Shown here: positions 35,833-44,150 of the stretch, piece after piece | Layout of the letters: the number at the start of each line of letters is the position of its first letter | How positions within the stretch are numbered: the first letter of the stretch is position 1 | Source: Pseudomonas fluorescens | GTDB taxonomy: Bacteria; Pseudomonadota; Gammaproteobacteria; Pseudomonadales; Pseudomonadaceae | Direction of reading: 5' to 3' | Assembly (NCBI RefSeq): GCF_001902145.1 | Contig: NZ_MRST01000018.1 | Location: forward strand, 124,001 to 188,000 | Length of the DNA: 64,000 nucleotides | Notes under the pieces: generated by a model | Databases searched by the model: none | What the model saw: the letters and a program-made list of their open reading frames with translations, nothing else | Told to the model about the DNA's origin: nothing | Program-made: the position numbers and the translations under genes

Positions 35833-35994
35833 ATGGACATTGAAAAAGTAAAAGAACTGGCCAAGTTGATCGAAGGAGCGGGCCTGGCGGAGATCGATCT
35901 CAAAGAAGGCAACAATCGGGTTCGCCTTCGTCGTGACCGTAAACCTGCCGCACAAGCTCCTGCGGGGGTACCGCATAAGTGGGCGTCTGGTTAA
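35833..35994 (+). CDS. Truncated AccB-like biotin carboxyl carrier N-terminal segment
   Basis: A 53-aa frame, MDIEKVKELAKLIEGAGLAE, continuing to a basic stretch RVRLRRDRKPAAQAPA. It matches the N-terminal helix and linker start of AccB-type biotin carboxyl carrier proteins, but ends before any biotinyl domain (no MKM motif follows). In several Proteobacteria accB/accC-like genes accompany pxpABC, so this looks like the stub left by loss of such genes. A strong terminator follows at 36027. Confidence 0.7.
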   Translation: MDIEKVKELAKLIEGAGLAEIDLKEGNNRVRLRRDRKPAAQAPAGVPHKWASG

Positions 35995-36026
35995 CTACGG
36001 AAAATAAGTGATGTAGGCGTAAATGA

Positions 36027-36054
36027 AAACGGGCGCCTTAATAGGCGCCCGTTT
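36027..36054. terminator. Bidirectional intrinsic terminator
   Basis: AAACGGGCGCC and GGCGCCCGTTT form a perfect 11-bp stem with a 6-nt loop. A short T-run follows on both strands. It ends the pxp operon on the plus strand and the Gly-rich gene on the minus strand. Confidence 0.88.
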
Positions 36055-36086
36055 AGTCTAGGGTTACGTGCTGCGAGTTAAGCTGA

Positions 36087-36560
36087 TCAGTGCGATTTCT
36101 TTGATACTGCTGTCCCTGCATTGCTCAACCCTTTGGAGTTGTGCTCCCCTGGTGTCGAGGCCGAAATTGCAGTGGCTTTGGACACGCCGCGAGTATCTTT
36201 GGAGTGGGCGATGCCTGACGTCGTTGCGCCATGACCGCGCTCACCATTGCGATCATTGCCGTAGTGGTTTGCGCTTTCCCCACGGTCGCGAACAGCCTTC
36301 CCGGCATGATCGCTGTTCAGCCCATTACCGCGGCCGTTACTGTTAGCACTGCCGTGATCTGAACCGCTGTGACCACCACCTGTACCGCCGCCGTGGCCGC
36401 CGCCATTACCACCTCCGTTACCACCACCACCACCACCACCACCACCGTCCTTCGCATAGGCGGAGTTCATGATAGAGACGTCAGCAGGAAGTAATGGGGC
36501 CGCTGCAAGCATCAGGGCGCATGACATGACAGCAACAAGATTTTTGTTCTTTAAAAGCAT
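36087..36560 (-). CDS. Secreted glycine-rich protein of unknown function
   Basis: A 157-aa protein with a Sec signal peptide (residues 1-36, cleavage after SAYA). The mature part begins with a run of nine glycines and GGGN/GGGH/GGGT repeats to about residue 65, followed by a hydrophilic region rich in Ser, Asn, His and Gly with alternating acidic and basic residues. I know no enzymatic fold of this kind; it is probably an extracellular or periplasmic disordered protein. GGAAG lies 5 nt before the ATG at 36560. The polyglycine codon run (CCACCA repeats on the plus strand) could vary in length by slippage. Confidence 0.8.
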   Translation of the reverse strand: MLLKNKNLVAVMSCALMLAAAPLLPADVSIMNSAYAKDGGGGGGGGGNGGGNGGGHGGGTGGGHSGSDHGSANSNGRGNGLNSDHAGKAVRDRGESANHYGNDRNGERGHGATTSGIAHSKDTRGVSKATAISASTPGEHNSKGLSNAGTAVSKKSH

Positions 36561-36700
36561 GATTGCTTCCGTAAGGTTAATATCACACAGGTTAGGACGC
36601 ATTTTCCCCCAGACAGTTCAAGCCTTGCGACAGACGGAATGCGGTGCGCACAGACCCAATTAACACACCGCCAGAAAAAACCGCAGTCGCCATTCAGGCA

Positions 36701-36850
36701 TTAACCAAAAACCCCGTTGAGCACTTCGTAAATGAGCCCGGCTGCTAGCGCGACGAGTATCAAGTCGGTACCCGCCTGCTGCCATTCGTATCCATCATAA
36801 TGCGGCAGCCTGCCGATCAATCGACCATCCAGCTTTTTCGCGATGCACAT
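36701..36850 (-). CDS. Possible 49-aa single-span membrane protein
   Basis: A short frame encoding 49 aa with a polar N-terminal half (MCIAKKLDGRLIGRLPHYDG) and one hydrophobic helix (DLILVALAAGLIYEVL). Codon use is compatible with the genes nearby. The ribosome binding site is weak, and I know no family for it. It lies alone between the Gly-rich protein gene and the LysR gene, all on the minus strand. Confidence 0.45.
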   Translation of the reverse strand: MCIAKKLDGRLIGRLPHYDGYEWQQAGTDLILVALAAGLIYEVLNGVFG

Positions 36851-36895
36851 CTTGCACCAGCCCGTTTGGGTGCGGAGTCAGCCTACGAGCGAAGG

Positions 36896-37813
36896 TTAGT
36901 GCGCTGTGAACCAGTTGGGGTGTAGCACAGGAAAATCTTCCTTCAGCCAATCCACAAATGCGTCGACCTGAGGCGCAAGATGCGTTCTGCTTGGATAAAG
37001 CACGGAAACCAGGCGAGGCTTTGGACGAAATGCTCTGAGCACTTCAACCAGTTCTCCACTTGCGAGGAATGTCTCAACGGTAATTCCAGGAGCTTGAACA
37101 ATGCCGAAGCCTGCAACACCGCATTGAACGTAGGCATTGGACTCATTCACGGTGATTCCACCATGAGGCGCATGTGGACGATCTTCGCCGTCTACGGAGA
37201 AGTGCCAAGGCAGCGGTCTGTTATTTTGGCCGGAAAGGAAGCTGACACATCGGTGGTCTATTAGATCTTGTAGGGTTATGGGTGCCCCGCAGGCTTGGAG
37301 ATAACCTGGAGACGCACAGGTCACCATGGTGGCGGTGCCAATTTCTCTAGCCACCATGCTTGAATCCGGGAGGTCACCAATTCGCAATACACAGTCGATG
37401 CCCTCGGCTACAAGATCTACCGTACGGTCGGTCACGCCTAGCGCAAGTTCGATGTCGGGAAATGCCTCGGTAAATCTCCTAAGGCTTCCCATGAAGCTGT
37501 GCTGGGAAAATGCAGTGGGGATGTCAATTCGAAGCCGCCCTCGCAACGTCGATCCACTACGGTCGAACATGGAAGTGGTTTCTGCGATGGTTGCCAAAAT
37601 CTCTTTGACACGTTCGTAAAACCGCTCGCCCTCAGCAGTCAGTTTTACTTTACGCGTAGTGCGTTGGAACAGACGGACACCCAGCGAGGCTTCCAAATCC
37701 TGAATGGTGCGTGTGACGTGCGGGCGTCCGGCCTGCATTGCCTCAGCGACTTTGGTGAAGCTCCCCAACTCAGCTAGCTTGGCGAATACTTGCATCGACT
37801 GTAGAAGCTCCAT
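36896..37813 (-). CDS. LysR-family transcriptional regulator
   Basis: A 305-aa LysR protein of the group near AaeR/DmlR: the N terminus MELLQSMQVFAKLAELGSFT, helix-turn-helix VAEAMQAGRPHVTRTIQDLE, and an effector domain from about residue 90 ending near 300. It is divergent from the alcohol dehydrogenase gene at 37980, its likely target. Confidence 0.9.
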   Translation of the reverse strand: MELLQSMQVFAKLAELGSFTKVAEAMQAGRPHVTRTIQDLEASLGVRLFQRTTRKVKLTAEGERFYERVKEILATIAETTSMFDRSGSTLRGRLRIDIPTAFSQHSFMGSLRRFTEAFPDIELALGVTDRTVDLVAEGIDCVLRIGDLPDSSMVAREIGTATMVTCASPGYLQACGAPITLQDLIDHRCVSFLSGQNNRPLPWHFSVDGEDRPHAPHGGITVNESNAYVQCGVAGFGIVQAPGITVETFLASGELVEVLRAFRPKPRLVSVLYPSRTHLAPQVDAFVDWLKEDFPVLHPNWFTAH

Positions 37814-37979
37814 AAGTACCTTCTCGGGAAGCGTGTTAACTGAATGATTGTTGCTGATCAGGATAACAATCTTGTTGGCTTCTGCACATTTATCTAGAGG
37901 CGCGAAACCTCAACAATGTCCTCAGCGTAAACAGAGGAGCTTTCCTCCCCTGCACATTCAAAATTGTTGGAGACAGAAA

Positions 37980-38996
37980 ATGAAAGCGTGGCTTCTGAAA
38001 GATTTCGGCTTGGATAATCTGGTGCAGGGCGAAACGGAAACCCCCGTGCCTCAAGCTGGTGAACTGCTGGTTAAAGTAGGCGCTGTATCACTCAATTTCC
38101 GGGACAAGGCCATCGTTGACGGCATCTATGAGCCTCACATGGTGCCCAAGCCGCTGATCCCCGTCAGCGATGCGGCGGGGACTGTCGTGGCAGTGGGCGA
38201 TGGTGTCAGCCGCTTTGCTATCGGAGATCGGGTCAACTCACACCTCTACTCACGCTGGTTGGACGGCATGCCTGGGCCAGATGAACCCAACTACTGCTTC
38301 GGCTCGCCATTGCCTGGCGGTCTGGCGCAATACATGATCATCCATGAAGACAGCGCAGTACGTGCCCCCGACAATATGTCAGATGAGGAAGCAGCGACAC
38401 TTCCAATTGCTGCTCTGACGGCGTGGTATGCGCTTGTCGATTATGGCCAGATCGAGGCCGGCCAAACCGTTTTGGTTCAGGGATCTGGAGGGGTTTCTGT
38501 TTTTGCAGCGCAAATTGCTACGGCTTTGGGAGCCCAGGTTATCGTCACCTCCAGCCGTGATGACAATCTGGAAGCTGTAAAAAAGCTGGGCGCTGTTGCT
38601 GGCGTGAATTATCGCACTACCCCTGAGTGGGCAGAGGAAGTTCTGAAGCTCACTGACGGCAAGGGAGTGGATCTCCTGCTGGATGTGGCAGGCGGTGACG
38701 GCATCAATCAATCGATTGCTGCAACAAAAGCGGGTGGGCGTATCGCACAGATCGGCTTTCTGACAGGCCAAACCTCCGCTCTGAACCTGATGCCTATGAT
38801 TTTCCGACAAACAACGATTCGCGGCATAGCCGTTGCTCCACGCTCGTCATTTGACCGAATGAACGAATTCTTGAATGAGCACAAGATTCGCCCGGTAATC
38901 GACCACGTGTATCCATTCGATCAAGCACGCCAAGCGTACGAACATTTGGCCAGAGGCGCCTTTGGTAAGGTAGTAATCAAAATCGCGCAGGATTAA
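37980..38996 (+). CDS. NAD(P)-dependent alcohol dehydrogenase / quinone oxidoreductase-like (MDR family)
   Basis: A 338-aa medium-chain oxidoreductase. It has the GroES-like domain (VSLNFRDKAIVDGIY) and a nucleotide-binding segment VLVQGSGGVSVFAAQIA near residue 165. The zinc-binding cysteines of classical alcohol dehydrogenases are absent, so it probably acts as a reductase of quinones or enones. GGAG lies 7 nt before the ATG at 37980. It is divergent from a LysR gene. Confidence 0.9.
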   Translation: MKAWLLKDFGLDNLVQGETETPVPQAGELLVKVGAVSLNFRDKAIVDGIYEPHMVPKPLIPVSDAAGTVVAVGDGVSRFAIGDRVNSHLYSRWLDGMPGPDEPNYCFGSPLPGGLAQYMIIHEDSAVRAPDNMSDEEAATLPIAALTAWYALVDYGQIEAGQTVLVQGSGGVSVFAAQIATALGAQVIVTSSRDDNLEAVKKLGAVAGVNYRTTPEWAEEVLKLTDGKGVDLLLDVAGGDGINQSIAATKAGGRIAQIGFLTGQTSALNLMPMIFRQTTIRGIAVAPRSSFDRMNEFLNEHKIRPVIDHVYPFDQARQAYEHLARGAFGKVVIKIAQD

Positions 38997-39074
38997 GCCA
39001 CTTGGAGTTACGCCGCAAATTTGCGCATTGAAATATGCGCGGTCAGATGTCCACCCAATTCAGGGCGGCAGGGT

Positions 39075-39893
39075 TCACCCGGTAAGGCAGCTCGCCTGGA
39101 AATCGGCAATCTGTTGCCACATCACGATGGGGTTGGAATACATTGGGAAATGTCCGCAATCAGGAATGGGCGCTAGGCGGACCCCCTCCGCCTGGATATG
39201 CGAGAGATAGGACAATGAAGCGTTCTGTTCGCCGTACATGAACATCCTTGGGCATTTCAACCCGAGGAATTTGCCCATCAGATCGGCGTTATCGGAGAGA
39301 TCGACCATCGACTGAAAAATCCCCCGCACCGCACCGGCACGCACCTTGTGCCGCAAGCTCTCGCAATACAGCGCGCTGGCATAGGCCGGGGCGTGTCGGA
39401 CACGTTCGATGAAGGCCGAAAAAAACGCCTCGGGATCGCTGCTCGGATAGTCGACGACCTGCCGGCTGAGGAAGCAGTCTTCCGGAGCGATATTGCCCTC
39501 GATATCGACGAAGCTGAGCACCCGATCCGGAAACTGATGGGCCAGCATCAATGCAGTCAGTCCGCCCATGGAATGGCCGACCAGATGAAAGCGCTCGATG
39601 CCGAAATGCGCCAGTACCTGTAATGCCGTCTGCAGCAGAAAGGCAATGGAGATCCTGGAAAGATCATCGCACTGGCTTTCACCACAACCCGGTGCGTCGA
39701 ACGCCACAAAAGGGTGACCGGAGAATGCGGGCTGCTGCACGATGTCGGCATAATCCTCCTTGGTCGAACCAAAACCGTGCAGGAACACGATCGGCGCAAA
39801 GACGCCATCGCGATGGATGGCGGCCACGTTCAGTTGGACACCCTCCACTGTCAGAGGGAGTTGCACATGAGTGAACGTTTCTGGAGAAGACAC
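39075..39893 (-). CDS. Alpha/beta hydrolase
   Basis: A 272-aa alpha/beta hydrolase fold protein. The oxyanion-hole motif is FLHGFGSTKEDY, the nucleophile is Ser108 in GHSMGG, and the catalytic His is near 248 in PDCGHFPMYSNP. The substrate is unknown; C-C hydrolases, esterases and lactonases all look like this. I chose the GTG at 39893, with AGGAG 8 nt upstream. It lies downstream of a LysR gene on the same strand, at the edge of the RraA cluster. Confidence 0.9.
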   Translation of the reverse strand: MSSPETFTHVQLPLTVEGVQLNVAAIHRDGVFAPIVFLHGFGSTKEDYADIVQQPAFSGHPFVAFDAPGCGESQCDDLSRISIAFLLQTALQVLAHFGIERFHLVGHSMGGLTALMLAHQFPDRVLSFVDIEGNIAPEDCFLSRQVVDYPSSDPEAFFSAFIERVRHAPAYASALYCESLRHKVRAGAVRGIFQSMVDLSDNADLMGKFLGLKCPRMFMYGEQNASLSYLSHIQAEGVRLAPIPDCGHFPMYSNPIVMWQQIADFQASCLTG

Positions 39894-40052
39894 GTTGTTG
39901 ACTCCTTGAACGCAAAGGTAGCGCCGAACCTGGGTTGCCGGCAGCCGGGCTCGCAATTTCAAGGAAATCGAGCCTTCTGTAAATTCCTAATGCGGGAAGG
40001 CTTTCATACGCCAAACCTATCACTCCTGTTCACGCACAGGGCCTTGGTCGAC

Positions 40053-40946
40053 TCACACACGGGACTGGAGCCGGGTGACCAGTTCCTGCACCAGCGGGTT
40101 GGGCCGATCAGCATTCCAGGCCACCGCTGTGGTCACGACATTGACCTTCTGGCTCAGCGCTCGAAATACCACATTGTCCGGCGCCAGTTTTTTCAGCGAC
40201 ACCGGTACCAGTGCGATACCCTGGCCGCAGCTGACAAAGGCAATTTGCGAGGCGACCGAGCGCACTTCATGCAGCACGCGCGGGGAAAAACCGCTGGCGC
40301 GGCAGGTCGCGATCAGATTGTCAAAGTAGACCGGGCTGACCTTTCGGGAAAACATCACTAAGGGTTCAGTGGCCAGGCTGGACAGGCTGATTCGCCTGCG
40401 CGCAGCCAAGGAGTGATCGCTGGGCAGGGCCACAACCAGGCGGTCCTGAGTCAGCGGCAGTGATTTGATCGAGCCCCCCAGATCACCGTCCAGCCGGGCT
40501 AAGGCCAGATCGATATCTCCGGCTTCCAGCGCCGGGACGGCTTCGACGCTATCAATCTCCCGCACGGACACAGTGAGGTGCGGGTAATCACTTTTCAATT
40601 GCTCGATCAAATCGGGCAAGACATCAAACATGGCCGTAGAAATCGCGCCGATGGTCAACATCCCGGACTGCCCCGCCACCGCCTCCTCCACGGCGAGTTC
40701 CAGCCGCTCCAATTGGTCCGCGAACTTGCGCACGGCCGGCAGAATCGCCGCCCCCACCGGGGTCAGCTTCGCACCACGTCGCGAGCGATCAAACAGCTTG
40801 ACCTTGAGCGCCTGCTCCAGCACCTGGATCTGCTCGCTCAGCGGTGGCTGGGACATGCCCAGACGCTTGGCCGCTCGGCCGAAATTCTGTTCTTCGGCCA
40901 CCGCCAGGAACAACCAGAGATGACGAATCAGTCGAAAATTGATCAT
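40053..40946 (-). CDS. LysR-family transcriptional regulator
   Basis: A 297-aa LysR protein of the CbbR/BenM-like branch (HLWLFLAVAEEQNFGRAAKR and LGMSQPPLSEQIQVLEQAL). It is divergent from the first RraA-fold gene, 105 bp away, and also precedes the alpha/beta hydrolase on its own strand, so it is positioned to control both sides. Confidence 0.92.
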   Translation of the reverse strand: MINFRLIRHLWLFLAVAEEQNFGRAAKRLGMSQPPLSEQIQVLEQALKVKLFDRSRRGAKLTPVGAAILPAVRKFADQLERLELAVEEAVAGQSGMLTIGAISTAMFDVLPDLIEQLKSDYPHLTVSVREIDSVEAVPALEAGDIDLALARLDGDLGGSIKSLPLTQDRLVVALPSDHSLAARRRISLSSLATEPLVMFSRKVSPVYFDNLIATCRASGFSPRVLHEVRSVASQIAFVSCGQGIALVPVSLKKLAPDNVVFRALSQKVNVVTTAVAWNADRPNPLVQELVTRLQSRV

Positions 40947-41051
40947 GATTAATCCATAGGCTTAGCGTATCTAACGCATCTGTGATTAGTAATATACCTA
41001 TCAAACCGTCTCACTGACACTGGGCGCCTTCGTCACCACCTGGGCTTTCCC

Positions 41052-41720
41052 ATGATCAATAAGAGTTTGCTGGATCGCTTGGCGGCGCTGGATACCAACA
41101 CGGTCTCCGATGCGCTCGACTTCCTCGGCTTGCCGGGTGCCACCGTTGGGTTGCGCCCGTTGTGGAACTGCCCAAAGATTGTCGGCCGCGCCAGCACCGT
41201 ACTGCTGGCTCCTAAATCCGACAACGTCCCCACTGTGCACCTGATTACCCCCGTGGTGGAACAGATCGACAGCGATGATCGTGTGCTGGTGATCGCCGGT
41301 GGAATTGAAGGCATCTCCTGCTGGGGCGACATCCTCGCCAATGCAGCAGCCAGCAAGAAAGTACGCGGCACGGTAATCGACGGTTTCAGCCGCGACATCG
41401 ACGGCAGCGAGTCGATTGACTACCCGGTTTATGGCCGCGGCGTGACCATGATCAGTGCCCGCAATCGGGTGGTGCAGATCGATGCCGCCGTAACCATCAA
41501 CGTGGCAGGCGTCGACGTCAGCGAGAACGACTATGTCATCGCCGATACCTGCGGCACCGTGTTCGTGCCCTCAGCCTATATCGAGAAAGTGCTCGACCTT
41601 GGCGAGCGTATTGCCCACCGCCAGGACGGCATGGTCGAGGCTGTTCGCAGCGGTCGCTCAGTCGCCGAAGTGATGCATGACGCCCAATTCGAAGCGATCC
41701 ACGTGGAGCTCGCGCCCTGA
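41052..41720 (+). CDS. RraA-fold aldolase-like protein 1 (HMG/CHA aldolase family)
   Basis: A 222-aa member of the RraA-like fold family that includes the metal-dependent 4-hydroxy-4-methyl-2-oxoglutarate/4-carboxy-4-hydroxy-2-oxoadipate aldolases. The (D/E)-X20-R-D signature is present as Asp93 and Arg114-Asp115 (CWGDILANAAAS, TVIDGFSRDIDG). In the characterised aldolases the Arg binds the pyruvate moiety and the Asp residues hold the metal and water. It lacks the usual tail seen in protein 3 (ARDLLGYHTLQRK); a relic of that tail follows in another frame. It is divergent from a LysR gene. Confidence 0.88.
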   Translation: MINKSLLDRLAALDTNTVSDALDFLGLPGATVGLRPLWNCPKIVGRASTVLLAPKSDNVPTVHLITPVVEQIDSDDRVLVIAGGIEGISCWGDILANAAASKKVRGTVIDGFSRDIDGSESIDYPVYGRGVTMISARNRVVQIDAAVTINVAGVDVSENDYVIADTCGTVFVPSAYIEKVLDLGERIAHRQDGMVEAVRSGRSVAEVMHDAQFEAIHVELAP

Positions 41721-41791
41721 TCAGCCAAGGCAAAACCCTTAAAGAAGCCCGGGCCGCACTGGGTTACCACAACCTGCAGAGGAAAGTCTGA
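41717..41791 (+). pseudogene. Relic C terminus of an RraA-fold protein
   Basis: In the frame two steps from the preceding gene, the sequence reads LISQGKTLKEARAALGYHNL followed by QRKV and a stop. This matches the C terminus of the RraA-fold protein at 46324-46986 (LIAEGNSLREARDLLGYHTL, QRKP). No start precedes it, so it is the 3' end of a lost or recombined RraA-type gene. Confidence 0.8.
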
Positions 41792-41856
41792 TGACCACGC
41801 TCCCCCTCCCACTGGATGTTCATGCGCGGGTAACTGAGTGGAGAACCCGCGCATGA
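41791..41856 (+). CDS. 21-codon frame linking the RraA relic to the aminotransferase gene
   Basis: The ATG overlaps the relic stop (TGATG) and the frame ends in an ATGA overlap with the aminotransferase start. The peptide would be MTTLPLPLDVHARVTEWRTRA. Such double coupling suggests the fused ends of a deleted gene, or a short coupling cistron. It resembles no family I know. Confidence 0.35.
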   Translation: MTTLPLPLDVHARVTEWRTRA

Positions 41857-43067
41857 GCGCCGATATCCAGCGCCTGAACCAGCGTCTGGCCAGTGCGCAG
41901 CCGTCCGCGACTTACCGAATCATGGATCGGGTAGCAGAGCGCCGGGCGCAAGGCGCGAAGATTATTTCGCTATGCGCCGGCGAGCCCGATTTCGATACGC
42001 CCAAGCATGTACGCGAAGCGGCCATTATTGCCATTGAACACGGGCACACCCGCTACACCCAGGTCGCCGGTGCACGTTCACTGCGAGAAGCGGTGGCGGC
42101 CAAGTTCCGCCGTGAAAACGGCCTGGACGTTGCCTGGCAAGACACCGTCATCTGCAACGGTGGCAAGCAGGTGATCTACAACGCCTTGGCCGCGACCCTC
42201 AATGAGGGCGACGAAGTCATCGTGCCGGCGCCGTACTGGGTCAGCTACCCGGAGATGGTGGAACTGTGTGGTGGTGAAGCCCGAATCGTTACCTGCGAGG
42301 CCGACACCGGTTTCAAGTTGACGCCCTCGGTTCTGGCCGCAGCGATCACACCGCAGACCCGCTGGTTGATCCTCAATTCGCCGGCCAACCCGACCGGCGC
42401 GGTGTACAGCCAGGAAGAACTACACGCCCTGGCTGAGGTGTTGCTGGCTCACCCTCACGTGTTGATTTTGGCCGACGACATCTACGAGCACCTGATCTTC
42501 GACGATCAAGCGTTCTACACCCTGGCCCAGGTTGAACCACGACTGGCCCCGCGCACCCTGACCATGAACGGCGTTTCCAAAGCCTACGCCATGACCGGCT
42601 GGCGCATCGGTTTCGCCACCGGGCCGCGCTGGCTGCTGGACGCTATGGAGAAGCTCCAGGGCCAGCAAACTTCAGGAGCCTGCTCCATCTCCCAACAAGC
42701 AGCACTGGCCGCGCTGACCGGCCCGAAGGATTTCATTCACCTAAGCCGCGCCGCGTTCCAGGGGCGCCGCGACATGATGGTCGCGTTGCTCAATGCCACG
42801 CCGGGTCTGGCATGTGCCAGCCCCGGCGGCGCGTTTTACGCGTTTGCCTCCTGCGCCGGCCTGATGGGGCGCAGCTCGCCTGCAGGACGGCGGTTGCTCA
42901 CCGATGAGGACGTCGCCCACGCCTTGCTCGACGAAGCGAACGTTGCGGTGGTCCACGGCAGCGCGTTCGGCCTCGGCCCTTACCTTCGCATCGCCTACGC
43001 CCTGGATGATGCTTCCTTGCGCCAGGCCTGCGAGGCAATCCGGCGTTTTTGTGAGGCCTTGCGCTGA
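41853..43067 (+). CDS. Class I aminotransferase (aspartate aminotransferase-like)
   Basis: A 404-aa fold-type I aminotransferase of the bacterial AspAT subgroup. Pyridoxal phosphate should bind Lys243 in NGVSKAYAMTGWRIGF; the Asn in NSPANPTGAVYS, the Asp in ILADDIYEHL and the Arg near 374 in PYLRIAYALDD are the other expected contacts. It moves an amino group between an amino acid and 2-oxoglutarate or oxaloacetate. Beside aldolase-like proteins, its likely job is to make a 2-oxo acid from a 4-hydroxy amino acid. I chose the ATG at 41853; a GTG at 41838 is also in frame. Confidence 0.92.
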   Translation: MSADIQRLNQRLASAQPSATYRIMDRVAERRAQGAKIISLCAGEPDFDTPKHVREAAIIAIEHGHTRYTQVAGARSLREAVAAKFRRENGLDVAWQDTVICNGGKQVIYNALAATLNEGDEVIVPAPYWVSYPEMVELCGGEARIVTCEADTGFKLTPSVLAAAITPQTRWLILNSPANPTGAVYSQEELHALAEVLLAHPHVLILADDIYEHLIFDDQAFYTLAQVEPRLAPRTLTMNGVSKAYAMTGWRIGFATGPRWLLDAMEKLQGQQTSGACSISQQAALAALTGPKDFIHLSRAAFQGRRDMMVALLNATPGLACASPGGAFYAFASCAGLMGRSSPAGRRLLTDEDVAHALLDEANVAVVHGSAFGLGPYLRIAYALDDASLRQACEAIRRFCEALR

Positions 43068-43130
43068 CCGGGCCGGACGAACAGACTCGGCGAATCGGCA
43101 TCCAATCACTTCCAACGGTTCTGACTGCAC

Positions 43131-44027
43131 ATGATTACCTTCAAACAACTGGAAGCGATCTATTGGATCGTCGAACTGGGCAATTTCGAGTCGGCGGCCA
43201 TGAAGCTGAACATGTCCCAGTCAGCCATCTCCAAGCGTATCCAGGAACTGGAGGAAGTGTTCGACATGCCCATCTTCGACCGTTCCAGGCGCAGCGCCCG
43301 GCTCACCGAGAAAGGCGCCGAGCTGTTCGAGGAAGCGTCGCAGATCCTGCGCCAGCGCGACTATCTGCTTGAGCGCATCAGCGCCAAGGAAGTGCTGGTC
43401 AGGCGCTTTCGTATCGGCGTGACCGAACTGACCGCCATCACCTGGTTGCCGGCGCTGATCGAAGCCATTCGCAGCGCCTACCCGAAAGTGGTGCTGGAAC
43501 CTTCGGTGGAGCTCAGCACTGAACTGGTGGCCAAGCTGGAGAACGATCAGCTCGACCTGATCATCGTGCCCGACATTTTCGCCGACGCACGTTTTGTCAG
43601 CACCGCACTCAGTTCGGTGGAGAACGCCTGGATGTGCGCGCCCTCGCTGTATCAGGGCGGCGCCAGCGTGAACATGCAGACCCTGTCGTCGTACACCGTG
43701 CTCACCCAGGGCGGCAGTTCCGGGACGGGCTTGATTTACGATCGCTGGCTCGCCCAGAACGACGTACGCCTTAACCGTACCCTCAAGAGCAACTACCTGA
43801 TCGCCCAACTGGGCCTGACCCTCTCCGGCGTGGGCATCAGCTATTTGCCGCGCCAATGCCTCTCGCCGCTGGTCGACCAGGGGCGGTTGCAGGTGATCGA
43901 AACCGAACCTGCGTTGCCGCCGATCCACTACATCGCCGCACACCGTGCCGATCGGCTTCAGGGCTTGAGCGTCGAGGTCGCGCGCCTGGCCGCCGAGCTG
44001 TGTGATTTCAGCAAGATGGTCTGGTGA
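43131..44027 (+). CDS. LysR-family transcriptional regulator
   Basis: A 298-aa LysR protein (ITFKQLEAIYWIVELGNFES, helix-turn-helix AAMKLNMSQSAISKRIQELE). It lies between the aminotransferase gene (63 nt upstream) and the second RraA-fold gene (123 nt downstream), all on the plus strand, and probably regulates one or both. Confidence 0.92.
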   Translation: MITFKQLEAIYWIVELGNFESAAMKLNMSQSAISKRIQELEEVFDMPIFDRSRRSARLTEKGAELFEEASQILRQRDYLLERISAKEVLVRRFRIGVTELTAITWLPALIEAIRSAYPKVVLEPSVELSTELVAKLENDQLDLIIVPDIFADARFVSTALSSVENAWMCAPSLYQGGASVNMQTLSSYTVLTQGGSSGTGLIYDRWLAQNDVRLNRTLKSNYLIAQLGLTLSGVGISYLPRQCLSPLVDQGRLQVIETEPALPPIHYIAAHRADRLQGLSVEVARLAAELCDFSKMVW

Positions 44028-44150
44028 TCCCGCGCTCAAAAGAAGAAAAAAAGTGATGGGATTGCATAGATAAATATCGCTAATCCTGGTCAACGACCTT
44101 TCTTAAGATGCGCTTATCGCCCGCCAGGGTTATTTGTAAGTGAGGTCGCC

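Noticed and set aside
36405-36448. Trinucleotide repeat as a possible CRISPR or tandem-repeat array
   Set aside because: It is the polyglycine-coding tract of a secreted protein, with no spacers.
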